This document shows positions 51,166 to 59,589 of a DNA stretch of 64,000 nt, one piece after another. A program made the position numbers and the translations under genes. The stretch spans positions 62,001-126,000 of the forward strand of contig JADJIB010000004.1 in NCBI GenBank assembly GCA_016707175.1, given 5' to 3'. Each line of letters starts with the position of its first letter. Position 1 is the stretch's first letter. This DNA comes from Candidatus Phosphoribacter hodrii (GTDB lineage: Bacteria; Actinomycetota; Actinomycetes; Actinomycetales; Dermatophilaceae). Below the pieces are notes generated by a model. It was given only the letters and a program-made list of their open reading frames with translations. It was not told the origin of the DNA and searched no databases.

Positions 51166-52089
51166 TCAGCGCGGGTGGGCGACGGCCACGGCGTCCATCG
51201 CCGAGGTGAGGACGTCGTGGACCCGGCGGATGGCCGGGCTCGGCGCCATCGTCCGGCGCCAGACCTGCAGGATGCGCCGGGTCACCGGGTCGTCGACCGG
51301 CACGGCGATGACGCCGGACGGCAGCGACTCCCGGCCCAACCGCGGCACCAGGGCGACGGCGTTCCCGTGTTCGACCAGGCCGATCTGTGAGGAGAATTCC
51401 ATCGCCCAGTAGCGCACGTCGGGCCGCAGGCCATGGGCGTCGTGCAAGTGGACGAGCCAGCCGTGACACACGCTGCCGACCGGGGCGCAGGTCCACACCA
51501 ACCCGTCCAGGTCCGCGGCAGTGATGACCGATCGAGCGGCCAAGGGATGGTCGCGGGGGACCAGCACATCCGCAGTGTCGATCCCGAGTTGGACGTCCTC
51601 GACATGCGCGGGAATCGGCAGCGGCAGGTCGCCCCAGTTGTGCACGAGCGCGGTGTCGACCTGGCCCCCGGCGACGAGGTCGAGCGCCTCGTGCGGGTCG
51701 CTCTCGACCACCCGGACGTCAAGCCCGGGATCGGTGTGGCGCAACGTCGCCAGGGCGGGGGCGACCAGCCCGCGCACCCCCGTGGAGAAGGCCGCGATCC
51801 GCACCTGACCGTGCAGGGGAGCACTCCCGTGGGCCGCCGCGAGCTGCGCCTCGATCGCCTCGAGGTCGCCGAGGACCCGGTTGCCGTCGTCGGCAAGGCG
51901 GCGGCCCAACTCGGTGAGCGCCACCCCGCGGCCGACCCGTTCGAGCAACTGCACTCCGGTATGCCGTTCGAGCCGCTTGATCTGCTGGGACACCGCCGAG
52001 GGGGTGTAGCCGAGCGCTGCGGCGGCCGCGACGACGGAGCCGTGCTCGCGGACGGCATCGAGCGTCCGCACTGCGGCGAGATCGATCAT
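51166..52089 (-). CDS. LysR-family transcriptional regulator
   Basis: 307 residues, ATG start. Winged helix MIDLAAVRTLDAVREHGSVVAAAAALGYTPSAVSQQIKRLE, then a LysR substrate-binding domain (GQVRIAAFSTGVRGLVAPALATLR). It is divergent from an EamA-type exporter with 72 bases between the start codons, so it probably controls that gene and itself from this gap. Effector unknown. Confidence 0.9.
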   Translation of the reverse strand: MIDLAAVRTLDAVREHGSVVAAAAALGYTPSAVSQQIKRLERHTGVQLLERVGRGVALTELGRRLADDGNRVLGDLEAIEAQLAAAHGSAPLHGQVRIAAFSTGVRGLVAPALATLRHTDPGLDVRVVESDPHEALDLVAGGQVDTALVHNWGDLPLPIPAHVEDVQLGIDTADVLVPRDHPLAARSVITAADLDGLVWTCAPVGSVCHGWLVHLHDAHGLRPDVRYWAMEFSSQIGLVEHGNAVALVPRLGRESLPSGVIAVPVDDPVTRRILQVWRRTMAPSPAIRRVHDVLTSAMDAVAVAHPR

Positions 52090-52161
52090 GTAGCGACACT
52101 ACCGATACAGGTGCAGGAATATGCGCTTGTCCTGAAACGTCAGACACGACAGGGTGGACCC

Positions 52162-53043
52162 GTGACCCCCCGTGATCGTCTGCTCGCCCTCGCCGTCGTC
52201 ACGGTCTGGGGGCTCAACTTCGTCGTCATCGACTGGGGTCTGCCCGGAGTGCCGCCGTTGGTCTTCGTGACGATGCGCTTCGTCCTCGTGCTGCTGCCGG
52301 CGATCTTCTTCGTTCCGCGCCCCGCAGGGCGGTGGCAGGACATCGCCCTCGTCGGGCTGCTGCTCAGCGTCGGACAGTTCGGGTTGCTCTACAGCGCGAT
52401 GTCCGCGGGTATGCCGCCTGGGCTCGCCTCGCTGGTCCTGCAGATCCAAGCCGCCTTCACCGTCGTGTTCGCCGCGACGCTGTTGCGGGAGCGGCCCAGC
52501 CGTCGCCAGGTCATCGGGGTCGGGCTCGGGCTGCTGGGGTTGGGGATCGTTGCGTTGGGTCGCGGGGGATCGGTCCCGTTGGGAGCGCTCGGGTTGTGTG
52601 TGGCGGCCGCCGCGTCCTGGGCGGGCGGCAACATCGCCGTGCGCCGTCTGCCGGGCGTGGGCGGCCTATCGCTGACGGTGTGGTCGGGGCTGGTCGTCCC
52701 GATCCCGCTCTTCGCCCTCGCGTTGCTCGTCGAAGGACCCGAGACGGTCATGCACGCATTGACCCACCTGTCGGTGCCGAGCCTGCTGTCCACGGCATAC
52801 ACCGCGGTGTTGGCCTCGCTGTTCGGCTACGGCGTGTGGAACTCCCTCATGGGTCGGCACCGGGCCGCCGAGGTCGCGCCCTACTCGCTCCTGGTGCCCG
52901 TGGTCGGCATGACGGCCGCCCTGGTGTTCCGCGGCGAGCGGCCCGGTCTGCTGGCCCTCGTGGGCGGGGCGCTGCTCGTCGCGGGGGTCGCTGTGACGAC
53001 CCTGCGGCGCCGACAGGTCGCGGGCGAACTCGTCAGTCGATGA
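52162..53043 (+). CDS. EamA-family exporter (DMT superfamily)
   Basis: 293 residues from GTG 52162; the longer open frame runs back through the LysR gene. Ten hydrophobic spans in two five-span halves (LLALAVVTVWGLNFVVIDWG at the start, LLALVGGALLVAGVAVTTL at the end). The pattern matches EamA transporters such as cysteine/O-acetylserine or amino-acid exporters, which are often paired with a divergent LysR gene. Substrate not predictable. Confidence 0.9.
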   Translation: MTPRDRLLALAVVTVWGLNFVVIDWGLPGVPPLVFVTMRFVLVLLPAIFFVPRPAGRWQDIALVGLLLSVGQFGLLYSAMSAGMPPGLASLVLQIQAAFTVVFAATLLRERPSRRQVIGVGLGLLGLGIVALGRGGSVPLGALGLCVAAAASWAGGNIAVRRLPGVGGLSLTVWSGLVVPIPLFALALLVEGPETVMHALTHLSVPSLLSTAYTAVLASLFGYGVWNSLMGRHRAAEVAPYSLLVPVVGMTAALVFRGERPGLLALVGGALLVAGVAVTTLRRRQVAGELVSR

Positions 53044-53390
53044 GGCGAGTGACCGTGGATCCTCGGCGATTTGGCTGCTCACCACGCCATCTGGCACACT
53101 AGACCGGTTGCCTGACGCGCGGCGTCGTGCCCTGGGTGGAACCAGAGCCGATGCCGCCGCCTCTCGGCCGGACGCACGATCTACGGGTCTGCGGCGGCAC
53201 GGACACCACTGGTGGCCCGAGGGAAGCGCAGGCGCCGGCTACGGCCGGACTGAAGACACCCGATCGTTCGGGGCACTTAGGTGCCCAGGCTCGGGCCGCG
53301 GAGCGGGCGCGACACGCCCGACCGCGGGGGTCGGAGGTTCGACCTGGCCGACCAAGGGCAGGTGTTGGCGAGAAGAGAGACGGTACGACG
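53044..53390 (+). promoter_or_regulatory. S10 operon leader region with overlapping hairpins
   Basis: 347 bases without a gene. Three short stems lie near the 3' end: GGGCAC-TTAG-GTGCCC (53271-53286), CGGGCG/CGCCCG (53304-53320) and CCGAC/GTCGG (53318-53334). The second and third share bases, so they cannot form together. This is the position where ribosomal-protein autoregulatory leaders lie in the S10 operon. GAGAAGAGAGA precedes rpsJ. I could not pick a clear promoter. Confidence 0.45.
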
Positions 53391-53699
53391 ATGGCGGGAC
53401 AGAAGATCCGCATCCGCTTGAAGTCCTACGACCACGAGGTCATCGACAGTTCGGCACGCAAGATCGTCGACACGGTGACCCGCGCGGGTGCGACGGTCGT
53501 CGGTCCGGTGCCGCTGCCGACGGAGAAGAACGTCTTCGTCGTGATCCGGTCGCCCCACAAATACAAGGACTCCCGCGAGCACTTCGAGATGCGCACGCAC
53601 AAGCGCCTCATCGACATCATCGACCCGACGCCCAAGGCCGTCGACTCGCTGATGCGTCTCGATCTGCCGGCGGATGTCAATATCGAGATCAAGCTCTGA
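53391..53699 (+). CDS. rpsJ: 30S ribosomal protein S10
   Basis: 102 residues from ATG 53391 (MAGQKIRIRLKSYDHEVIDSS); upstream in-frame sequence is leader. RSPHKYKDSREHFEMRTHKRLI and the C-terminal DVNIEIKL match the family. First gene of the S10 operon; also the NusE antitermination partner. Confidence 0.97.
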   Translation: MAGQKIRIRLKSYDHEVIDSSARKIVDTVTRAGATVVGPVPLPTEKNVFVVIRSPHKYKDSREHFEMRTHKRLIDIIDPTPKAVDSLMRLDLPADVNIEIKL

Positions 53700-53709
53700 G
53701 GACATCACG

Positions 53710-54363
53710 ATGAGCAACGCGACGACACGCACAGTGAAGGGTGTGCTGGGCGAGAAGCTCGGCATGACCCAGGTGTGGGACGCCGATAACCGGCTGGTTC
53801 CCGTGACCGTCATCAAGGTCGGTCCCAATGTGGTCACCCAGGTCCGCGGCGACGCGGACGGGTACCCCGCCGTTCAGATCGGCTACGGCGAGATCGACCC
53901 GCGCAAGGTCAACAAGCCGATGAAGGGCCACTTCGAGCGCGCCGGGGTCACCCCGCGCCGGCACCTGGTCGAGCTGCGCACCGCCGACGCCAGCGACTAC
54001 GCCCTTGGGCAGGAGATCACGGTCTCCACCTTCGAGGCCGGTCAGCTGGTCGACGCCACCGCAACGACCAAGGGCAAGGGCTTCGCCGGTGTCATGAAGC
54101 GACACGGCTTCCACGGTGTCTCCTCCTCGCACGGTGCCCACCGCAACCACCGCAAGCCCGGTTCGATCGGCGCCTGCGCGACCCCCGGTCGCGTCTTCAA
54201 GGGCGTCCGGATGGCCGGCCGGATGGGCGGCGAGCGCCAGACCACCCAGAACCTCGCGATCCAGGCCGTCGACGCCGACAAGGGCCTGCTGCTCATCAAG
54301 GGTGCCGTTCCCGGCCCCCGGGGTGCGATCGTCCTCGTTCGCTCCGCGTCGAAGGGAGCCTGA
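53710..54363 (+). CDS. rplC: 50S ribosomal protein L3
   Basis: 217 residues from ATG 53710, 10 bases after rpsJ. GVLGEKLGMTQVWD at the start, KGKGFAGVMKRHGFHGVSSSHG as the rRNA-reaching loop, and GRMGGERQTTQNL. One of the primary 50S assembly proteins. Confidence 0.97.
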   Translation: MSNATTRTVKGVLGEKLGMTQVWDADNRLVPVTVIKVGPNVVTQVRGDADGYPAVQIGYGEIDPRKVNKPMKGHFERAGVTPRRHLVELRTADASDYALGQEITVSTFEAGQLVDATATTKGKGFAGVMKRHGFHGVSSSHGAHRNHRKPGSIGACATPGRVFKGVRMAGRMGGERQTTQNLAIQAVDADKGLLLIKGAVPGPRGAIVLVRSASKGA

Positions 54364-54368
54364 CAGCC

Positions 54369-55199
54369 ATGGCGACCACCACTGCACTTCCGGCCGACAT
54401 CTTCGATGTCCAGGTCAACGTCCCGCTGATCCACCAGGTCGTCGCGGCTCAGCTCGCGGCCGCCCGGCAGGGCACGCACTCCACCAAGACCCGGGGCCTG
54501 GTCTCCGGCGGTGGCAAGAAGCCCTACCGCCAGAAGGGCACCGGCCGCGCCCGTCAGGGTTCGACCCGTGCGCCGCAGTTCGCCGGCGGTGGCGTCGTCC
54601 ACGGCCCGCAGCCGCGTGACTACTCGCAGCGGACCCCCAAGAAGATGAAGGCCGCCGCCCTGCGCGGGGCCCTCTCGGACCGGGCCCGCAACGGCCGGAT
54701 CCACGTCATCGACGTGCTGGTCTCCGGTGACGCGCCCTCGACTTCGACCGCGGCGGCGGTGCTGGCCGGTCTGACCGACCGCACCAAGTTCCTCGTCGTG
54801 CTTGAGCGTGGCGACCAGGTCGGTCTCAAGAGCGTGCGCAACCTCGACTCGGTTCACGTCCTGGCTGTCGACCAGCTCAACACCTACGACGTGCTGTGCG
54901 CCGACGACGTGGTCTTCACGGCCGGTGCGCTCGCGACGCTGACTGCCTCGTCGAAGGCTGCGGCGGCCCCGGGGGGGGGGGGGGGGGGGGGGGGGGGCGG
55001 GAAGGCGAGAAGCCGGCCGGCGGGAAGGGTGGTCAGGCCGGGCCGGGGGGGGGGGGGGGGGGGGTTGGTCAGGGCAGGTCTCGGGCTGGTGAAGTGCGGG
55101 TTCTGGTTCAAGAGCGCTGCCGACGCCGAGGCCGCAGGCTTCAAGAAGGCCGGCAGCCGCGCCAAGAGCACGGCCAAGGATGGGGAGGACGCCAAGTGA
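54369..55199 (+). CDS. rplD: 50S ribosomal protein L4 with a damaged-looking C-terminal segment
   Basis: 276 residues as read. Residues 1-195 are normal L4 (GGGKKPYRQKGTGRARQGSTRAPQ loop, KFLVVLERGDQVGLKSVRNL). Then two G runs (27 G at 54971-54997 and 20 G at 55045-55064) create poly-Gly tracts. After them the ending FKSAADAEAAGFKKAGS looks like the end of a short actinobacterial C-terminal domain. L4 lines the exit tunnel and, in some bacteria, represses the S10 operon. The segment 54960-55105 should be treated as unreliable. Overlaps rplW by 4 bases. Confidence 0.85.
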   Translation: MATTTALPADIFDVQVNVPLIHQVVAAQLAAARQGTHSTKTRGLVSGGGKKPYRQKGTGRARQGSTRAPQFAGGGVVHGPQPRDYSQRTPKKMKAAALRGALSDRARNGRIHVIDVLVSGDAPSTSTAAAVLAGLTDRTKFLVVLERGDQVGLKSVRNLDSVHVLAVDQLNTYDVLCADDVVFTAGALATLTASSKAAAAPGGGGGGGGGGKARSRPAGRVVRPGRGGGGGGLVRAGLGLVKCGFWFKSAADAEAAGFKKAGSRAKSTAKDGEDAK

Positions 55200-55495
55200 G
55201 CATCCACGAGAAGAACCCGCGCGACATCCTGATCGCCCCGGTCGTCTCCGAGAAGTCCTACGGCCTGCTCGACGAGGGCAAGTACACCTTCGTCGTCGAC
55301 CCCCGCGCCAACAAGACCGAGATCAAGATCGCCGTCGAGGCGGTGTTCGGCGTCAAGGTCGACAAGGTCCACACCCTCAACCGGCAGGGCAAGACGCGTC
55401 GTACCCGTTTCGGGGCCGGCAAGCGCAAGGACACCAAGCGAGCGATCGTCTCCCTCCGCGAGGGCTCGATCGACATCTTCGGCAGCGTCTCCTGA
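55196..55495 (+). CDS. rplW: 50S ribosomal protein L23
   Basis: 99 residues from GTG 55196 in a GTGA overlap with rplD, with GGGGAGG upstream. VVSEKSYGLLDEGKYTFVVDPRANKTEIKIAVEAVF and LNRQGKTRRTRFGAGKR match the family. Docking site for SRP and trigger factor at the tunnel exit. Confidence 0.96.
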   Translation: MSIHEKNPRDILIAPVVSEKSYGLLDEGKYTFVVDPRANKTEIKIAVEAVFGVKVDKVHTLNRQGKTRRTRFGAGKRKDTKRAIVSLREGSIDIFGSVS

Positions 55496-55523
55496 CGCCG
55501 CGGTAGGGATCTGAGGAACACAC

Positions 55524-56360
55524 ATGGGTATCCGCAAGTTCAAGCCCACGACCCCCGGTCGCCGGGGTTCGTCGGTTGCCGACTTCGTCGAAGTGACGCG
55601 GTCGACGCCGGAGAAGTCGCTCGTTCGCCCGATCGCCAAGACCGGTGGCCGTAACAACGCCGGCCGGATCACCACCCGGCACATCGGTGGCGGTCACAAG
55701 CGCGCCTACCGGCTGATCGACTTCCGTCGTCACGACAAGGACGGCGTGCCGGCGAAGGTCGCGCACATCGAGTACGACCCCAACCGCACGGCCCGGATCG
55801 CGCTGCTGCACTACGCCGACGGCGAGAAGCGCTACATCCTCGCGCCGAACAAGCTCAAGCAGGGCGACGTCATCGAGAGCGGCCCCTCGGCCGACATCAA
55901 GCCGGGCAACGCGCTGCCGCTGCGCAACATCCCGACCGGTACGGTCATCCACGCCATCGAGATCAAGCCCGGTGGCGGGGCGAAGATCGCCCGCTCGGCC
56001 GGCGCGAAGGTCCAGCTCGTCGCCAAGGACGGTGCCTTCGCCCAGTTGCGTATGCCGTCCGGCGAGATCCGCAACGTCGACGCCCGCTGCCGCGCCACCA
56101 TCGGTGAGGTCGGCAACGCCGAGCAGAGCAACATCAACTGGGGCAAGGCCGGCCGGATGCGCTGGAAGGGCAAGCGCCCGACCGTCCGTGGTGTGGCCAT
56201 GAACCCGATCGACCACCCGCACGGTGGTGGCGAGGGCAAGACCTCCGGTGGGCGTCACCCGGTGAGCCCGTGGGGCCAGCAAGAAGGCCGCACGCGCAAG
56301 GCGCACAAGGAAAGCGACAAGCTCATCGTGCGTCGCCGTCGTTCTGGCAAGAAGCGCTGA
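55524..56360 (+). CDS. rplB: 50S ribosomal protein L2
   Basis: 278 residues, ATG start with GAGGAA upstream. MGIRKFKPTTPGRRGSSVAD, NNAGRITTRHIGGGHKR, and the conserved AMNPIDHPHGGGEGKTSGGRHPVSPWG near the C-terminus, containing the peptidyl-transferase-linked His. Binds 23S rRNA close to the catalytic centre. Confidence 0.98.
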   Translation: MGIRKFKPTTPGRRGSSVADFVEVTRSTPEKSLVRPIAKTGGRNNAGRITTRHIGGGHKRAYRLIDFRRHDKDGVPAKVAHIEYDPNRTARIALLHYADGEKRYILAPNKLKQGDVIESGPSADIKPGNALPLRNIPTGTVIHAIEIKPGGGAKIARSAGAKVQLVAKDGAFAQLRMPSGEIRNVDARCRATIGEVGNAEQSNINWGKAGRMRWKGKRPTVRGVAMNPIDHPHGGGEGKTSGGRHPVSPWGQQEGRTRKAHKESDKLIVRRRRSGKKR

Positions 56361-56372
56361 TAGGAGCCTGGA

Positions 56373-56654
56373 ATGCCGCGTAGCCTCAAAAAGGGCCCCT
56401 TCATCGACGATCACCTTCAGAAGAAGGTGGACGTCCAGAACGAAGCAGGCACCAAGAACGTCATCAAGACCTGGTCTCGCCGGTCGGTTGTCAGCCCGGA
56501 CATGCTCGGTCACACCTTCGCCGTTCACGACGGCCGCAAGCACATCCCGGTCTTCGTGACCGAGTCGATGGTCGGCCACAAGCTCGGCGAGTTCGCCCCG
56601 ACGCGCACCTTCAAGGGTCACGTCAAGGACGACAAGAAGGGTCGTCGTCGCTGA
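56373..56654 (+). CDS. rpsS: 30S ribosomal protein S19
   Basis: 93 residues. MPRSLKKGPFIDDHLQKKV and VYDGRKHIPVFVTE-type core (here AVHDGRKHIPVFVTESMVGHKLGEF). 12 bases after rplB and overlapping rplV by one base (TGATG). Confidence 0.97.
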   Translation: MPRSLKKGPFIDDHLQKKVDVQNEAGTKNVIKTWSRRSVVSPDMLGHTFAVHDGRKHIPVFVTESMVGHKLGEFAPTRTFKGHVKDDKKGRRR

Positions 56655-57058
56655 TGGCCGCCAACGAGAAGGACGTCAACACCGTGGAAGCCAAGGCCGT
56701 CGCCCGCCACGTGCGGGTCACGCCCATGAAGGCGCGCCGGGTCATCGACCTCATTCGTGGGAAGAACGCCACGGACGCCGTCGCGACCCTGATGTTCGCC
56801 CAGCAGGCCGCCTCCGAGCCGGTGCGCAAGGTGCTGCAGAGCGCCATGGCCAACGCTCGGGTCAAGGCCGACGCGGCCTCGGAGGCCTTCGACGAGCGTG
56901 CGCTCGTCGTCTCGGCGGCATACGTCGACGAAGGGGCCACGATGAAGCGGTTCCGGCCGCGTGCGCAGGGCCGCGCCTCGCGCATCAACAAGCGGACGAG
57001 CCACATCACGGTTGTGGTCACGCAGCCCGAGATCGCCACCAGGAAGGGAACCCGCTGA
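56654..57058 (+). CDS. rplV: 50S ribosomal protein L22
   Basis: 134 residues, ATG in the TGATG overlap with rpsS. KARRVIDLIRGKNATDA and the hairpin region MKRFRPRAQGRASRINKRTSHITVVV, which reaches into the tunnel at the macrolide site. Overlaps rpsC by one base. Confidence 0.97.
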   Translation: MAANEKDVNTVEAKAVARHVRVTPMKARRVIDLIRGKNATDAVATLMFAQQAASEPVRKVLQSAMANARVKADAASEAFDERALVVSAAYVDEGATMKRFRPRAQGRASRINKRTSHITVVVTQPEIATRKGTR

Positions 57059-57888
57059 TGGGACAGAAGGTCAACCCGCACGGCTTCCGCCTGGGCATCA
57101 CGACCGAGCACAAGAGCCGTTGGTTCGCCGACTCGACCAAGACGGGTCAGCGCTACCGCGACTACGTCAAGGAAGACGTCGAGATCCGTCGCCTCATGGA
57201 AAAGGGCATGGAGCGCGCCGGCATCTCCCGCGTGGAGATCGAGCGCACCCGTGACCGCGTCCGTGTCGACATCCACACCGCGCGTCCGGGCATCGTCATC
57301 GGTCGCCGTGGCGCCGAGGCCGACCGCATCCGCGGCGAGCTGGAGAAGCTCACCGGCAAGCAGGTGCAGCTGAACATCCTCGAGGTCAAGAACCCCGAGA
57401 TCGACGCGCAGCTGGTCGCCCAGGGCATCGCCGAGCAGCTCTCGGCCCGTGTCTCCTTCCGTCGCGCGATGCGCAAGGGCATGCAGTCCGCCCTGCGCGC
57501 GGGCGCCAAGGGCATCCGGGTGCAGTGCTCCGGCCGTCTGGCCGGCGCCGAGATGAGCCGCTCCGAGTTCTACCGCGAGGGTCGGGTCCCGCTGCACACG
57601 CTGCGTGCGCACATCGACTACGGCTTCTACGAGGCCAAGACGACCTTCGGTCGCATTGGCGTCAAGGTGTGGATCTACAAGGGCGACATGACCGCTCGCG
57701 AGCTGGCTCAGCAGCAGGCAACGGCTCCGCGCCCGCCGCGTGGCCCGCGTCGTGACAGCGGCGACCGTCCCGCCCGTCCGCGTCGCGGCGACCGTGAGGG
57801 TATGCCGTCCGCCGAGACCGCAGAGTCCGCCCCGGTGACCGAGGCCCCCGTCCTGGCCACCGCCGGCACCGAGAATGAGCAGGCCTGA
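57058..57888 (+). CDS. rpsC: 30S ribosomal protein S3
   Basis: 276 residues. N-terminal KH domain (GRRGAEADRIRGELEKLTGK) and C-terminal domain (SGRLAGAEMSRSEFYREGRVPLHTL, GVKVWIYKGD). The last 60 residues are an Arg/Pro- then Ala/Glu-rich extension, common in actinobacteria. Part of the mRNA entry helicase. Confidence 0.97.
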   Translation: MGQKVNPHGFRLGITTEHKSRWFADSTKTGQRYRDYVKEDVEIRRLMEKGMERAGISRVEIERTRDRVRVDIHTARPGIVIGRRGAEADRIRGELEKLTGKQVQLNILEVKNPEIDAQLVAQGIAEQLSARVSFRRAMRKGMQSALRAGAKGIRVQCSGRLAGAEMSRSEFYREGRVPLHTLRAHIDYGFYEAKTTFGRIGVKVWIYKGDMTARELAQQQATAPRPPRGPRRDSGDRPARPRRGDREGMPSAETAESAPVTEAPVLATAGTENEQA

Positions 57889-57890
57889 CC

Positions 57891-58310
57891 ATGTTGATTC
57901 CGCGTCGCGTCAAGCACCGTAAGCAGCACCACCCGGACCGCCATGGCATGTCCAAGGGTGGCAACGAGATCTCCTTCGGCGAGTTCGGCATCCAGGCTCT
58001 GGAGCCGACCTACCTCACCAACCGGCAGATCGAAGCCGCTCGTATCGCCATGACCCGCTACATCAAGCGTGGCGGCAAGGTGTGGATCAACGTCTACCCC
58101 GACCGTCCGCTGACCAAGAAGCCGGCCGAGACCCGCATGGGTTCCGGTAAGGGTTCGCCGGAGTGGTGGGTCGTCAACGTCAAGCCCGGCCGCATGCTCT
58201 TCGAGCTGGCCGGTGTCCCGGAGCCGGTGGCTCGCGAGGCCATGCGCCTGGCGATGCACAAGCTCCCGATGAAGTGCCGCTTCGTTCGGCGTGAAGGTGG
58301 TGACATCTGA
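57891..58310 (+). CDS. rplP: 50S ribosomal protein L16
   Basis: 139 residues, ATG. MLIPRRVKHRKQHHPDR, FGEFGIQALEPTYLTNRQIEAARIA and MGSGKGSPEWWVVNVKPGRMLFE match the family. Close to the A-site tRNA elbow. Overlaps rpmC by one base (TGATG). Confidence 0.97.
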   Translation: MLIPRRVKHRKQHHPDRHGMSKGGNEISFGEFGIQALEPTYLTNRQIEAARIAMTRYIKRGGKVWINVYPDRPLTKKPAETRMGSGKGSPEWWVVNVKPGRMLFELAGVPEPVAREAMRLAMHKLPMKCRFVRREGGDI

Positions 58311-58597
58311 TGGCAGTGGGGACCAAGGATCTGGCCTCCGATAACCTGCGAGGCTTCGGTGACGACCGTCTGGTCGAGGAGCTGCGCAAGGCGAAGGAAG
58401 AGCTGTTCAACCTGCGCTTCCAGTCCGCCACCGGACAGTTGGACAGCCACGGCCGGTTGCGCGCAGTGAAGCGCGACATTGCCCGGATCTACACCGAGAT
58501 GCGCGAGCGCGAGCTCGGCATCCGCCGGCCCCCGACAAGGCCGAGAAGAAGGCGAAGGCATGAGCGAGCAGGAGAAGGTCGAGCAGGTCGCGGTTGA
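58310..58597 (+). CDS. rpmC: 50S ribosomal protein L29, C-terminus probably frameshifted
   Basis: 95 residues as read. Residues 1-73 are normal L29 (RLVEELRKAKEELFNLRFQS, LRAVKRDIARIYTEMRERE). After GIRR at 58528 the frame becomes Arg-rich nonsense and runs 38 bases into rpsQ. Adding one base in the GGCCCCC run at 58527-58533 restores a lysine-rich tail (PDKAEKKAKA) ending at TGA 58561-58563, which overlaps the rpsQ ATG in the ATGA pattern used elsewhere here. A sequencing or assembly error is the simplest explanation. Confidence 0.88.
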   Translation: MAVGTKDLASDNLRGFGDDRLVEELRKAKEELFNLRFQSATGQLDSHGRLRAVKRDIARIYTEMRERELGIRRPPTRPRRRRRHERAGEGRAGRG

Positions 58598-58847
58598 CCG
58601 CAACGACCGTAAGACCCGTCAGGGCTACGTCGTCAGCGACAAGATGGACAAGACCGTCGTCGTCGAGGTCGAAGAGCGCGTCAAGCACCCGCTCTACGGC
58701 AAGGTCATGCGACGCAGCAGCAAGGTCAAGGCCCACGACGAGGCGAACTCGTGCGGCGTCGGTGACCGCGTGCTCATCATGGAGACCCGTCCGCTCTCGG
58801 CCACGAAGCACTGGCGTGTCGTGGAGATTCTGGAGAAGGCCAAGTGA
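58560..58847 (+). CDS. rpsQ: 30S ribosomal protein S17
   Basis: 95 residues from ATG 58560 (MSEQEKVEQVAVDRNDRKTRQG). KMDKTVVVEVEERVKHPLYGKVMRRSSKVKAHDE and ETRPLSATKHWRVVE match the family. Overlaps rplN by 4 bases (GTGA). Confidence 0.97.
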   Translation: MSEQEKVEQVAVDRNDRKTRQGYVVSDKMDKTVVVEVEERVKHPLYGKVMRRSSKVKAHDEANSCGVGDRVLIMETRPLSATKHWRVVEILEKAK

Positions 58848-59212
58848 TCCAGCAAGAATCCCGCGTGCGGGTCGCGGACAACACCGGGGCCAAGGAGCTC
58901 CTGTGCATCCGCGTCCTCGGAGGTTCGGGGCGTCGGTACGCCGGCATCGGTGACACGATCGTCGCTGCCGTCAAGGACGCCATTCCCGGCGGCAACGTCA
59001 AGAAGGGCGACGTCGTCAAGGCCGTCATCGTGCGCACCGTCAAGGAGAAGCGCCGTCCGGACGGTTCCTACATCAAGTTCGACGAGAACGCCGCTGTCAT
59101 TCTCAAGAATGACGGCGACCCGCGGGGGACCCGCATCTTCGGCCCGGTTGGGCGCGAGCTTCGCGACAAGAAGTTCATGAAGATCATCTCCCTTGCTCCG
59201 GAGGTGCTCTGA
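58844..59212 (+). CDS. rplN: 50S ribosomal protein L14
   Basis: 122 residues, GTG in the GTGA overlap with rpsQ. MIQQESRVRVADNTGAKELLCIRVLGGSGRRYA, FDENAAVILKNDGDPRGTRIFGPVGRELR are typical. Contacts 16S rRNA in an intersubunit bridge. Confidence 0.97.
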   Translation: MIQQESRVRVADNTGAKELLCIRVLGGSGRRYAGIGDTIVAAVKDAIPGGNVKKGDVVKAVIVRTVKEKRRPDGSYIKFDENAAVILKNDGDPRGTRIFGPVGRELRDKKFMKIISLAPEVL

Positions 59213-59216
59213 GCCC

Positions 59217-59582
59217 ATGGCAAAGCTGAAGATCAAGAAGGGTGACCTCGTCCAGGTCATCTCGGGTCGCTCGCAGAAGAACGGCGGCGACCGCGGGAAG
59301 CAGGGCAAGGTCATCGCCGTCTACCCCGACACCGAGCGCGTGCTCGTCGAGGGCATCAACCGCGTGACCAAGCACGTCAAGGCCGGCACCACGAACCGTG
59401 GCACCCGGACCGGCGGTCTGGTGCACGCGGAGGCCCCGATCCACGTGAGCAACGTCGCGGTCGTCGACCCGGACCAGAACGTGCCGACGCGGGTGAAGAC
59501 CCGGGTCGAGACCGTTGAGCGCGACGGTCGCCTCAAGACCGTCCGTACCCGTGTCGCCGTCCGCTCCGGCAAGGACCTGTGA
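59217..59582 (+). CDS. rplX: 50S ribosomal protein L24
   Basis: 121 residues from ATG 59217 with GGAGG upstream; an in-frame start further upstream overlaps rplN and is not family-like. KKGDLVQVISGRSQKNGGDRGKQGKV is the KOW region. An early assembly protein. Confidence 0.96.
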   Translation: MAKLKIKKGDLVQVISGRSQKNGGDRGKQGKVIAVYPDTERVLVEGINRVTKHVKAGTTNRGTRTGGLVHAEAPIHVSNVAVVDPDQNVPTRVKTRVETVERDGRLKTVRTRVAVRSGKDL

Positions 59583-59589
59583 GAGACCG

